From NCBI GenBank assembly GCA_050015355.1, contig JBEKBO010000069.1, forward strand, positions 1-24,434: a stretch of DNA of 24,434 bases, given 5' to 3'. Source of the DNA: CAWBRT01 sp050015355 (GTDB taxonomy: Bacteria; Acidobacteriota; Terriglobia; Terriglobales; Acidobacteriaceae). The position numbers and the translations under genes are program-made. The notes beneath the pieces are model-generated. The model was not told the DNA's origin. It saw only the letters and a list, made by a program, of their open reading frames with translations, and did not search any database. Below, piece by piece: positions 15,399 to 21,763 of the stretch (the stretch's first letter is position 1; the number at the start of each line of letters is the position of its first letter).

Positions 15399-15430
15399 TC
15401 ATAGAAGGAGATTGGGTCATAGAAGGAGAT
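15399..15430. repeat. 18-bp-period tandem repeat
   Basis: TCATAGAAGGAGAT occurs at 15399–15412 and 15417–15430. It directly follows the MITE-like copy A and precedes a G-rich run (GCGGGCGGACAGCGGGACGG), about 115 bases before the exporter gene. Confidence 0.8.
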
Positions 15431-15546
15431 CAGGCGGGCGGACAGCGGGACGGCGGGCGGAGCAGCGCACCGGGACGGTTGCTGATCTCGGCGGCTGATC
15501 ACAAGCCAGGATTTGCTATTGTGTAGGCGGAGCAGATGTCCTCGGA

Positions 15547-17088
15547 ATGCACCGTCCCTCGGCAAATCGATGGCTGGTTGCCATCGCCGTCATGTCCAGC
15601 GCTGTGATGGAAGTGCTGGATACGTCGGTAGTGAATGTGAGTTTGCCGCACATTGCCGGCAACCTGTCCTCGACGGTCGACGAGGCGACCTGGGTCCTGA
15701 CCTCCTACATCGTCGCCAACGCGGTGATCCTGCCGATCACGGGATGGCTGGCGAATTATTTTGGGCGTAAAAAGCTGCTGTTGACGGTGGTCACCGGATT
15801 TACGGTTTCCAGCCTACTCTGCGGACTCGCGCCCAATCTGCCGCTGCTGGTTTTGTTTCGTGTACTGCAGGGCACCACCGGCGGCGGTTTGCAGCCCATA
15901 TCGCAAGCTGTTCTGCTGGAGGAGTTCCCCGGGCCGGAGCGCGGCAAGGCGATGGCTTTCTGGGGCATGGGCATTGTGACCGCTCCCATCCTGGGGCCAA
16001 CTCTCGGCGGCTGGATTACCGATGCCTATTCCTGGCGTTGGGTCTTTTACATCAACCTGCCGGTCGGACTCTTCAGCCTGCTCATGATTTCGCTGTTCGT
16101 TGTCGACCCGCCCTACATAAAGCGCGGCAAGTTGCGTCTGGATGCGCTTGGCTTGGCGATGCTTGCCATCGGAATGGGTGCGCTGCAAATCATGCTGGAC
16201 AAGGGCCAGGAGGAAGACTGGTTCGGTTCGCGGTTTATCGTGACACTGGCCGTGTTGGCGGTGGTGGGCCTGGTGGCGTTTGTGATCAGGGAATTGCTGG
16301 TGCCGCAGCCGCTGGTGCGTTTTCGCCTGTTGCGTTACCGAACGTTTACGGTGGGCATTTTCCTGGCCTGGATGCTCGGCTTCGTGCTCTATGGAAACCT
16401 CGTCCTGCTGCCGCTTTTCATGCAGACGCTGCTTGGCTGGACGGCGCAAACGGCCGGCCTGTGGACCAGCCCGCGGGGGATTGGCACCGCTCTTCTGATG
16501 CCGTTGGTGGGTTACCTGCTGGGCAAGAGATGGGATGCGCGCTGGATGCTGGTGCTGGGATTCGCAATGACCGGCGTCGCCTGTTTCGGCTACTCGACCA
16601 TGAGCCTGGATTCCGGCACCTGGGATATTTTTTGGTATCAGATGCTCCAGGGCACTGGGATGGCCTTTGTATTTGTTCCGTTGACGACCATCACCATGGA
16701 AATGATCCCGCGCGAAGAGATCGGATACGCCACCAGTCTGTACAGCGTGATGCGCAACATCGGATCGAGCGTGGGGATCTCCTTCGTGACGACCTGGCTG
16801 GCGCGGCGGGCGCAGGTTCACCAGTCGATGCTGGTGGCGCACGTTACCCCCTACGATCAACAGTTCCGCATGCTGATGGGAGATGCCCGCGGGTTGATGA
16901 TGCAGGGGGGCTCGGATGCGAGCACGGCAAGCATGCAGAGCATGTCGGCGATTTATAATCTGGTGCAGCGGCAGGCTTCATTGCTCAGCTTTGCGGAAAC
17001 ATTCCAGGTCATGGGTGTTCTCTTTATGCTTTGCATACTGGCTGTTTTGATCATGAAAAAGCCGGCGCACAAGCGGTCTGTGGGCTAA
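15547..17088 (+). CDS. MFS drug exporter, DHA2 family (EmrB/QacA-like)
   Basis: This 513-residue inner-membrane protein has about 14 hydrophobic segments, as expected for 14-TM DHA2 proton antiporters. Diagnostic sequence includes MEVLDTSVVNVSLPHIAG in TM1 (motif D1), WVLTSYIVANAVILPITGWL, GWLANYFGRKKLLL (motif A), RVLQGTTGGGLQP (motif B) and GMGIVTAPILGPTLGGWI (motif C, the antiporter signature). The C-terminus is short and basic (KKPAHKRS). It probably exports lipophilic cations or other drugs. No membrane-fusion (EmrA) gene is adjacent, so partners, if needed, are elsewhere. The ATG at 15547 has only weak upstream GGA; GGCGGAG is about 13 bases away. It is convergent with the toxin–antitoxin operon. 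Confidence 0.92.
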   Translation: MHRPSANRWLVAIAVMSSAVMEVLDTSVVNVSLPHIAGNLSSTVDEATWVLTSYIVANAVILPITGWLANYFGRKKLLLTVVTGFTVSSLLCGLAPNLPLLVLFRVLQGTTGGGLQPISQAVLLEEFPGPERGKAMAFWGMGIVTAPILGPTLGGWITDAYSWRWVFYINLPVGLFSLLMISLFVVDPPYIKRGKLRLDALGLAMLAIGMGALQIMLDKGQEEDWFGSRFIVTLAVLAVVGLVAFVIRELLVPQPLVRFRLLRYRTFTVGIFLAWMLGFVLYGNLVLLPLFMQTLLGWTAQTAGLWTSPRGIGTALLMPLVGYLLGKRWDARWMLVLGFAMTGVACFGYSTMSLDSGTWDIFWYQMLQGTGMAFVFVPLTTITMEMIPREEIGYATSLYSVMRNIGSSVGISFVTTWLARRAQVHQSMLVAHVTPYDQQFRMLMGDARGLMMQGGSDASTASMQSMSAIYNLVQRQASLLSFAETFQVMGVLFMLCILAVLIMKKPAHKRSVG

Positions 17089-17126
17089 TTCGGAGTTACC
17101 GGATAAAACTGTGTCCCCTAATACAC

Positions 17127-17402
17127 CTAGTTCATCTTCGATCCGGCTGTCGCCCCCATTATATTTGGCGGTGGAACTTGTCCCTGCTTCAACATCCCAA
17201 GCGTCATCATCAGTTGAAATGTGTCCCGAGCGGGTCCGCGAAAACTCCAATTGCAATTTTCAAAGGAAGTATTTATCCACTCAAAAGCTCCGCCGGAATA
17301 AAAAAGACGGCAGTTTTTGAGCTTGCAGTTGATGAAGACATGTTCCTCGACAACGAGGGCGACGTCCGTTAGCGTAGCGCCTTCGTGAACTGTGATTGGC
17401 AT
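17127..17402 (-). CDS. small pentapeptide-repeat-like hypothetical protein
   Basis: This 91-residue protein is the last gene of the four-gene minus-strand operon. Its middle part (VFINCKLKNCRLFYSGGAF, then FENCNWSF) has Cys/Asn/Phe spaced every five residues, resembling a very short right-handed beta-helix of the pentapeptide type. The C-terminal third is Met/Pro-rich. It starts 9 bases after the stop of the preceding gene, with GGGGG just before the ATG, so translation is probably coupled. I know similar sequences only as hypothetical proteins and assign no function. Confidence 0.7.
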   Translation of the reverse strand: MPITVHEGATLTDVALVVEEHVFINCKLKNCRLFYSGGAFEWINTSFENCNWSFRGPARDTFQLMMTLGMLKQGQVPPPNIMGATAGSKMN

Positions 17403-17411
17403 GGGACCCCC

Positions 17412-17840
17412 TTAAGGTTCAGACCATTTAGCCACGAATTCGGCTCTAATTTTACGCATCATCTCGAAAGCCTCACGGCCTTTCGGAGTATCGAATGGCG
17501 GTTGTGGACCTGCGGGAAGTTCCGGGGGCATCGCGCTAATGGGTATTTTGACTTTACCGTTTTCCGTTTCGTAACCAGTTAGGTGGAGTTGCATCCAGTA
17601 GATGAGAAGCTTGACCTCGGACCACGGGATATTCATTGAGGAAAACTGCTCAATGGTTGGCTTTAAAGGGTCACGATGATCATATAGCCCAAAAATTAGC
17701 TTCATATCGAACGCGTTAGATTCAACTACGATGCTGTTGGCATATCCTGAAGAAAAAGTTTCCTCATCGCGCTTAAACTCCACCTTCTTGACAGAGGTAG
17801 AGATGGCGGGGATAGGAGCCTTATCTTGTGCGTCTTCCAT
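17412..17840 (-). CDS. DUF3467-like hypothetical protein
   Basis: This 142-residue soluble protein contains YANSIVVESNAFDMKLIFG (about 33–51), which resembles the start of DUF3467 (small proteins with a YAN...F.L.FG pattern), then SEVKLLIYWMQLHLTGYE and a proline-rich tail. It starts 8 bases after the stop of the XRE regulator; its GAGAGGA ribosome site overlaps that stop, so the genes are co-translated. Position in the operon suggests an accessory to the toxin–antitoxin pair, but the role is unknown. Codon use is richer in A/T third positions than in the flanking cfa, exporter and ABC-F genes. Confidence 0.75.
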   Translation of the reverse strand: MEDAQDKAPIPAISTSVKKVEFKRDEETFSSGYANSIVVESNAFDMKLIFGLYDHRDPLKPTIEQFSSMNIPWSEVKLLIYWMQLHLTGYETENGKVKIPISAMPPELPAGPQPPFDTPKGREAFEMMRKIRAEFVAKWSEP

Positions 17841-17848
17841 AAATCCTC

Positions 17849-18520
17849 TCAGGCAGCGGCCGTCAGTTCGCCTTGACGGACCATATTTGCGGTGGGTAGA
17901 CCGACGGCCCCTTGATCTTGACTCGCTTCGTGAACTAACTCACTTGCCGCAGCAGGGTGGCTCTCTTCTAACATGGATGACAAAAAATTCATGGCTGTCG
18001 ATACAGGGGATGCGGCAGGCTCGATTGAGGCTTCCGCAAACATTGTGTCACCCAGATGCTCGGAAAATACTTCTCCGGCGTAAACCGCAGTTATTTTAGG
18101 ATACACAAAATTAGAAACTGCTACGGATTGCGTGAAAATTCCTGCTTTTTCATCTGCTTCAGGCAACAGCGCAGTATCTTCTAAATAACTCGGGACAGTG
18201 AACGATGCACGATCAAGATTGACCGCATAGTCGAGAACGCGGGAAAACGGAACAAAATCAACATGAAATCCCACGTCGCATGCAGACGCGATTTTCAGCA
18301 GCGTCGAAATTGTGAGTTTTCCATAACTGGGGTCCTCCAATTTGGAAACCCATGCTTGTGCCATCCCTGCTTTTTCGCCTAGTTCTTTCTGTGTAAGATC
18401 GCGATCTTCCCGTAATGCTCGAATCTTGAGAGGAAGCCGCGAATAGATTTGTTCCGCAACGAAAGCATCGCGGTATTCTTTGTCCTCTAATTTCTTAAGA
18501 AGCTGCTCACGTAAACTCAT
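17849..18520 (-). CDS. XRE-family HTH regulator, probable antitoxin with long C-terminal extension
   Basis: This 223-residue protein has an XRE/Cro helix-turn-helix at about residues 31–85: LKIRALREDRDLTQKELGEK, then AGMAQAWVSKLEDP, then STLLKIASACDVGFHV. The remaining ~135 residues (from PFSRVLDYAVN on) are not a domain I recognise and are much longer than a usual HigA-type antitoxin tail. The frame starts inside the toxin gene: its stop (18507) lies 14 bases past this ATG, so the pair is translationally coupled in toxin-then-antitoxin order, as in HigBA. A GTG at 18526 with AGGGTGG 7 bases upstream is an alternative start. It probably represses the operon by binding the inverted repeat at 18932–18950. 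Confidence 0.82.
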   Translation of the reverse strand: MSLREQLLKKLEDKEYRDAFVAEQIYSRLPLKIRALREDRDLTQKELGEKAGMAQAWVSKLEDPSYGKLTISTLLKIASACDVGFHVDFVPFSRVLDYAVNLDRASFTVPSYLEDTALLPEADEKAGIFTQSVAVSNFVYPKITAVYAGEVFSEHLGDTMFAEASIEPAASPVSTAMNFLSSMLEESHPAAASELVHEASQDQGAVGLPTANMVRQGELTAAA

Positions 18521-18905
18521 GCTCACAGGTAGGCCACCCTTCCTCTATAACCCTCTTCCGCCGATGTACGGCAGATGCACCATCTCCAGCGGGTATTTTC
18601 CCATCTTTTTCGATGGTGCCGATTAACAGAGTGAATACTCTGCGCCCGGGACCATAGCACCCCAGGGGCCGATATTCAACGCCTCCGCTCCCGGCGCGTA
18701 TTTCCCATATATCTTTGTACCCACAATCACTTATGTATTGAGGGGGAATCACGGGGAACGCTTGCAAGGTAATAATCATCGTGTCTATTCGGGCTTGAGC
18801 CCTTTTTGGTAGACCTGATGTCCATGCAAGAATTTCGTTAACTAGAATCCGTTTTGTTCCATCCGTGCTTGGTCGCTGGTAGTCTCGAAATGTCCACTCG
18901 CTCAT
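18507..18905 (-). CDS. RelE/HigB (Gp49-like) toxin
   Basis: This 132-residue protein matches the phage Gp49/HigB-like branch of the RelE superfamily: a helical N-terminal part (LVNEILAWTSGLPKRAQARI), then KDIWEIRAG (about 64–72), VEYRPLGCYGPGRRVFTLLIG (about 76–96), and a basic tail AVHRRKRVIEEG. Toxins of this type usually cleave mRNA at the ribosome; that activity is inferred from family. The frame reaches 18959, but the ATG at 18905 is preferred because the −10 box TATAAT ends only 4 bases upstream, leaving no room for a leader. The mRNA is then probably leaderless. It is the first gene of a four-gene operon. Confidence 0.8.
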   Translation of the reverse strand: MSEWTFRDYQRPSTDGTKRILVNEILAWTSGLPKRAQARIDTMIITLQAFPVIPPQYISDCGYKDIWEIRAGSGGVEYRPLGCYGPGRRVFTLLIGTIEKDGKIPAGDGASAVHRRKRVIEEGWPTCEHEFT

Positions 18906-18909
18906 AAAT

Positions 18910-18939
18910 ATTATAACAAAAATCTTATTTATCAAGTAA
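18910..18939 (-). promoter_or_regulatory. extended −10 promoter of the toxin operon
   Basis: On the minus strand TGTTATAAT (TGn-TATAAT, extended −10; TATAAT at 18915–18910) lies 4 bases before the ATG at 18905. A weak −35 (TTACTT) lies 18 bases upstream. Transcription should begin at or next to the start codon, giving a leaderless message. Confidence 0.6.
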
Positions 18940-18950
18940 AATCCACTTGA
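18932..18950. promoter_or_regulatory. candidate operator between divergent promoters
   Basis: TCAAGT (18932–18937), seven bases, ACTTGA (18945–18950) is a perfect inverted repeat. It overlaps the −35 regions of both the toxin promoter (−) and the plus-strand promoter, a position suited to an XRE antitoxin operator. Binding is inferred. Confidence 0.4.
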
Positions 18951-18976
18951 CATCCGCATAAGTATTTTCTTATACT
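18947..18976 (+). promoter_or_regulatory. strong sigma-70-like promoter
   Basis: A perfect TTGACA (18947–18952), an 18-base spacer and TATACT (18971–18976) form a good consensus promoter on the plus strand. It reads away from the toxin operon into a region without a convincing protein gene. An ATG follows the −10 box by 4 bases (18981), mirroring the toxin side. Confidence 0.6.
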
Positions 18977-18995
18977 GGGTATGTCTATGAAAAAT

Positions 18996-19040
18996 AAAGG
19001 CCAGCGCGACAACCGTGATCCGATTGAAACGCTGGCCTTT
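18996..19040. repeat. 11-bp inverted repeat with 23-nt spacer (I)
   Basis: AAAGGCCAGCG (18996–19006) and CGCTGGCCTTT (19030–19040) are perfect inverted copies separated by exactly 23 bases. The same arm and spacer lengths recur at 19207–19251. Confidence 0.85.
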
Positions 19041-19051
19041 GACTCTCTTGT

Positions 19052-19123
19052 GGGGCTGGCTTGGGGCTGCCTATGGACCCTAGACCCGGACGGCAGGGGA
19101 TTCGATTTTCCCCAGCTCCACTA
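19052..19123 (+). other. tRNA-Ala/tmRNA-like sequence, probable ssrA 3'-end remnant or attachment site
   Basis: GGGGCTG (19052–19058) pairs fully with CAGCTCC (19113–19119) as a 7-bp acceptor stem with a G3–U70 wobble, the alanine identity pair, followed by A73 and CTA in place of CCA. Just before it is a T-arm-like GGGGA-TTCGATT-TTCCC (19096–19112). CGGAC upstream also resembles bacterial tmRNA 3' ends. A 4-bp helix TGCC/GGCA stacks on the T-arm. There is no D-stem or anticodon arm, and the usual G53–C61 pair is A–U, so this is not a normal tRNA. The 300–400 base body of ssrA is absent upstream. Such 3' ends are common integration sites of islands. Confidence 0.4.
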
Positions 19124-19206
19124 TTCAACAGCGCCCCGTCCGTAGCTGGTAACTGCGGAACGAAGCGTGTCCTCGGGTTGAGCCAAGGACAGGGTTTGCA
19201 CCCGGC

Positions 19207-19251
19207 GTCATTTTGGCTCCGTTGTCTCGAAGAAAGCAAGGCCAAAATGAC
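19207..19251. repeat. 11-bp inverted repeat with 23-nt spacer (II)
   Basis: GTCATTTTGGC (19207–19217) and GCCAAAATGAC (19241–19251) are perfect inverted copies 23 bases apart, matching the geometry of repeat I but with a different arm sequence. No T-tract follows. Confidence 0.85.
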
Positions 19252-19349
19252 CTGCCTTAGGACGCTACTCACAAAGCGGTCTGTCGATGGGGCTGCCGAA
19301 CCCTCGTGAGACAATGAATTTTAAGTTCCAACAAGTTTAGAGCGTACTC

Positions 19350-21296
19350 ATGATTCAGTTGTCCGGGGCCGGCAAACGCTTTGGCCCGAAACTCCTGTTC
19401 GAAAACCTCGATTGGCTGATTACTCCGCAGGATCGCGTGGGCCTGGTCGGCGCGAACGGCAGCGGCAAGTCGACGCTGCTGAAGGTGCTCGCCGGGCCGG
19501 AGTCGCTTGACTACGGTTCGATTACGCGCGCCCGGGGCATTACCGCCGGGTATCTTCCTCAGGATGGATTGCAACTGGCTGGACGATCGGTTTTCGACGA
19601 GTGTCTTTCCGTCTTTGACGATCTTCACCAGATGCACCGCGAGATGGAGGAGCTGGCGCAGCGCATGGGCGAACTCGACCTGGCCGACGCCGAGTACGCG
19701 CAGATCGGCGATCGTTTCCAGAGCCTGGAGGGCACCATCCGCACGCGCGAGGGGTACGCAATCGAGGCTCAAGTGGGAACGGTGCTGGCCGGGCTGGGTT
19801 TCCGCAAAGAGGACTGGCCGCGAAGGACGGAAGAGTTTTCCGGCGGCTGGCAGATGCGCATTGCGCTGGCGAAATTGCTCCTGGAAAAACCGAACCTGCT
19901 GCTGCTGGACGAGCCGACGAACCATCTGGACCTGGAAACGCGCAACTGGCTGGAAGATTATCTGCGCAATTATCCGTACGCCTACGTGGTGATCTCGCAT
20001 GACCGCTATTTCCTGGACGTCACGGTCGAAAAGACGCTTGAGATCTGGAATCGCGGCGTTCACTTCTATAGCGGCAACTACGAGAAGTATCTGCGGGAGA
20101 AGCAGCAACGCAAGGATTCGCTGGACGCCGCCTACCGCAACCAACGCGAGCGCATTGAGCAACTCGAAGCTTTCATCAGCCGCTTCCGCTATCAGGCGAC
20201 CAAAGCCAAGCAGGTGCAGAGCCGCATCAAGGAACTTGAGCGCATGGAGCGCATCGAGGTTCCGCAGGAAGAAAGGACGATTCACTTTACGTTCCCGCAG
20301 CCCAAGCCAAGCGGGCGCGTGGTGGCCGAGTTCAAAGACGTGGCGAAGCGCTACGGCGAGAAAGAAGTCTTCGCCGATGTGTCTTTCATCATCGAGCGCG
20401 GCGACCGCATAGCGCTGGTCGGCGTGAACGGGGCGGGGAAGTCGACGCTGATCAAGCTGCTGGCCGACATGGAACGGCTTAGCGGCGGCCAATATCACGT
20501 CGGGCACAACGTTGAGATCGACTACTTCGCGCAGGATCAGTACAAGGAACTGAATCCGGAGGCGCGCATGATCGACGATCTCGGCCGCGTCGCGCCGCAG
20601 AAAACGCAACCCGAGCTGCGCACCCTGCTGGGGAGCTTCCTGTTTCCCGCCGACGAGGTGTTCAAGCGCATCGGAGTGCTTTCCGGGGGCGAGCGAAACC
20701 GCTACGCGCTGGCGCGCATGCTGCTGCAACCCTCGAATTTTCTGCTGCTCGACGAGCCGACCAACCACCTTGACCTGCGCGCCAAGGACGTGCTGCTGGA
20801 GGCACTGGAGAAATTTACGGGCACGGTGGTCTTCGTCTCGCACGACCGCTACTTCATCGACAAGCTGGCGACGCGCGTCTTTGAAGTGGCCGATGGCGCC
20901 GTGAATGTTTTTCCCGGCAACTACGAAGACTACCTCTGGCGCAAGCAGCAGCAGGCGAATGCGGCAGCGGCCACCGGCGACGGGCCGGCGAAGAACGCTT
21001 CGGCGGAGGCAAACGGCTGGCAGGCCGAGCCCGACTCCAAGCCGGAAGCCAGGAGACGCGTGAACCCGATCAAGTTGCGCCAGATGACGGAGCGCTGTCA
21101 GGAGCTGGAAGAAGCGATCGCGCGCGTCGAGGCCGAAATCGCCGATGCCGAGCAGGCATTGACCGTGTTCGTGAGCGCGGAAGAGACTCAGCGCATTGTC
21201 GAATTACTGGCCGGCAAGCGCGGCGAACTGGAGGCGCTGGTGACGGAGTGGTCTGAGATCTCCCACTTCCTTGAAGGCAACGCCGCAAAATGCTAG
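19350..21296 (+). CDS. ABC-F family ATPase (ribosome-associated, Uup/EttA-like)
   Basis: This 648-residue protein has two ABC cassettes and no membrane segments, which defines ABC-F. Cassette 1 has GANGSGKST (34–42), FSGGWQMR (about 164–171) and LLLLDEPTNHLD (about 183–194). Cassette 2 has GVNGAGKST (358–366), LSGGERNR (about 443–450) and LLLDEPTNHLD (about 463–474). A charged linker with YRNQRERIEQLEAFISRFRY lies between them. The last ~85 residues are a coiled coil (LEEAIARVEAEIADAEQAL), as in Uup, after a low-complexity stretch. ABC-F proteins act on the ribosome in translation control or antibiotic protection; which role applies here is not clear. The ATG at 19350 has only a weak ribosome site. 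The stop codon's last base is the first base of a MITE-like element. Confidence 0.92.
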   Translation: MIQLSGAGKRFGPKLLFENLDWLITPQDRVGLVGANGSGKSTLLKVLAGPESLDYGSITRARGITAGYLPQDGLQLAGRSVFDECLSVFDDLHQMHREMEELAQRMGELDLADAEYAQIGDRFQSLEGTIRTREGYAIEAQVGTVLAGLGFRKEDWPRRTEEFSGGWQMRIALAKLLLEKPNLLLLDEPTNHLDLETRNWLEDYLRNYPYAYVVISHDRYFLDVTVEKTLEIWNRGVHFYSGNYEKYLREKQQRKDSLDAAYRNQRERIEQLEAFISRFRYQATKAKQVQSRIKELERMERIEVPQEERTIHFTFPQPKPSGRVVAEFKDVAKRYGEKEVFADVSFIIERGDRIALVGVNGAGKSTLIKLLADMERLSGGQYHVGHNVEIDYFAQDQYKELNPEARMIDDLGRVAPQKTQPELRTLLGSFLFPADEVFKRIGVLSGGERNRYALARMLLQPSNFLLLDEPTNHLDLRAKDVLLEALEKFTGTVVFVSHDRYFIDKLATRVFEVADGAVNVFPGNYEDYLWRKQQQANAAAATGDGPAKNASAEANGWQAEPDSKPEARRRVNPIKLRQMTERCQELEEAIARVEAEIADAEQALTVFVSAEETQRIVELLAGKRGELEALVTEWSEISHFLEGNAAKC

Positions 21297-21457
21297 AGCT
21301 TGTTTCATAAATCGATGCCAGAGGAAACAGCGAATCTCCTCAGGGGCTAAAGCCCCTATCCTTGCTGGCTATTGACGGACGGGCTGAAGCCCGTCCCCTT
21401 CAACGCGGCTTTAGCTGAAGCCGCGCCCCTTCAAAGAACTATTTGTGAAACATGCTC
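21296..21457. mobile_element. MITE-like element, copy B
   Basis: This is a 162-bp copy of the element at 15245–15395. Its terminal inverted repeats are clearer here: GAGCTTGTTTCATAAAT at the left and, read inward from the right, GAGCATGTTTCACAAAT (2 mismatches in 17). All three internal hairpins are intact, including CGCGGCTT/AAGCCGCG (5-base loop, with one offset base), which is shortened in copy A. No target duplication is obvious. It begins on the last base of the ABC-F stop codon. Confidence 0.8.
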
Positions 21458-21476
21458 GGTTAGTCATAAGAAACTA

Positions 21477-21545
21477 CCCCACGTTAGCCCAGTCACCCCA
21501 ACGAGCCGAGCCTCGTTGGGGACCCCGACACGGGCGAACGTGGGG
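21477..21545. repeat. nested palindromes of the CCCCAC...GTGGGG family
   Basis: An outer pair CCCCACGTT (21477–21485) and AACGTGGGG (21537–21545) continues, after one A–G mismatch, with GCCC/GGGC. Inside its loop lies a second perfect hairpin CCCCAACGAG/CTCGTTGGGG (21496–21521, 6-base loop). GCACC follows, as in the palindromes near 10.8 kb. Confidence 0.85.
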
Positions 21546-21590
21546 CACCGTCGGGCACAGGATTTGTTCTGCTGCGCTCAGAACTACCGT

Positions 21591-21623
21591 ACATTCGCCA
21601 ACTGCGGGCGAATGTGGGCCACC
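21591..21623. repeat. palindrome of the GTGGG–CACC family
   Basis: ACATTCGCC (21591–21599) and GGCGAATGT (21607–21615) pair across a 7-base AACTGCG loop and are followed by GGGCCACC. The left CCC edge is degraded to CCGT. The remaining gap up to 21763 holds no other recognisable feature. Confidence 0.8.
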
Positions 21624-21763
21624 GTCCATCCTTGTGCTATTCTGTTTTTCTTTACTTCCTGACTGCGGTGCTCGACAGCCTCGGTTGGCCTCCCGCGGAC
21701 CCACTTGCCGTGGCCAGTGTTGTGTGCAGGCCGATTTAATTCTCGGGGATCGCGATTATTCTT

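Larger units (their letters stand above)
18977..19300 (+). ncRNA. candidate structured RNA downstream of the plus-strand promoter
   Basis: No protein gene is convincing between 18906 and 19349. The transcript from the promoter at 18947–18976 would contain: an 11-bp stem (18996–19006 with 19030–19040); an alanine-type acceptor/T-arm fold (19052–19120); a small hairpin CCGTAG/CTGCGG about 20 bases further on; and another 11-bp stem (19207–19217 with 19241–19251). A 54-codon frame from the ATG at 18981 runs through the tRNA-like part and is probably fortuitous, although it could be read from a leaderless message. No T-tract terminator is seen, so the 3' end is approximate. This is a proposal, not a recognised RNA family. 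Confidence 0.3.

Noticed and set aside
19052..19123. A functional tRNA-Ala gene
   Set aside because: The acceptor and T-arm fit, but the 37 bases between them cannot form a D-arm plus anticodon arm, and the G53–C61 pair is missing.
18981..19145. 54-codon frame after the plus-strand promoter
   Set aside because: It runs through the tRNA-like segment, and its second half is the translation of that segment. It lacks a ribosome site. Leaderless translation cannot be excluded, so it is mentioned with the RNA candidate rather than listed as a gene.
19061..19309. 82-codon frame from an ATG or GTG inside the tRNA-like segment
   Set aside because: It begins within the structured segment, has no ribosome site and resembles no protein.
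19269..20843. 524-codon frame on the minus strand opposite the ABC-F gene
   Set aside because: The plus-strand gene has all ABC-F motifs. The antisense frame has no motif and arises from high GC at third codon positions.
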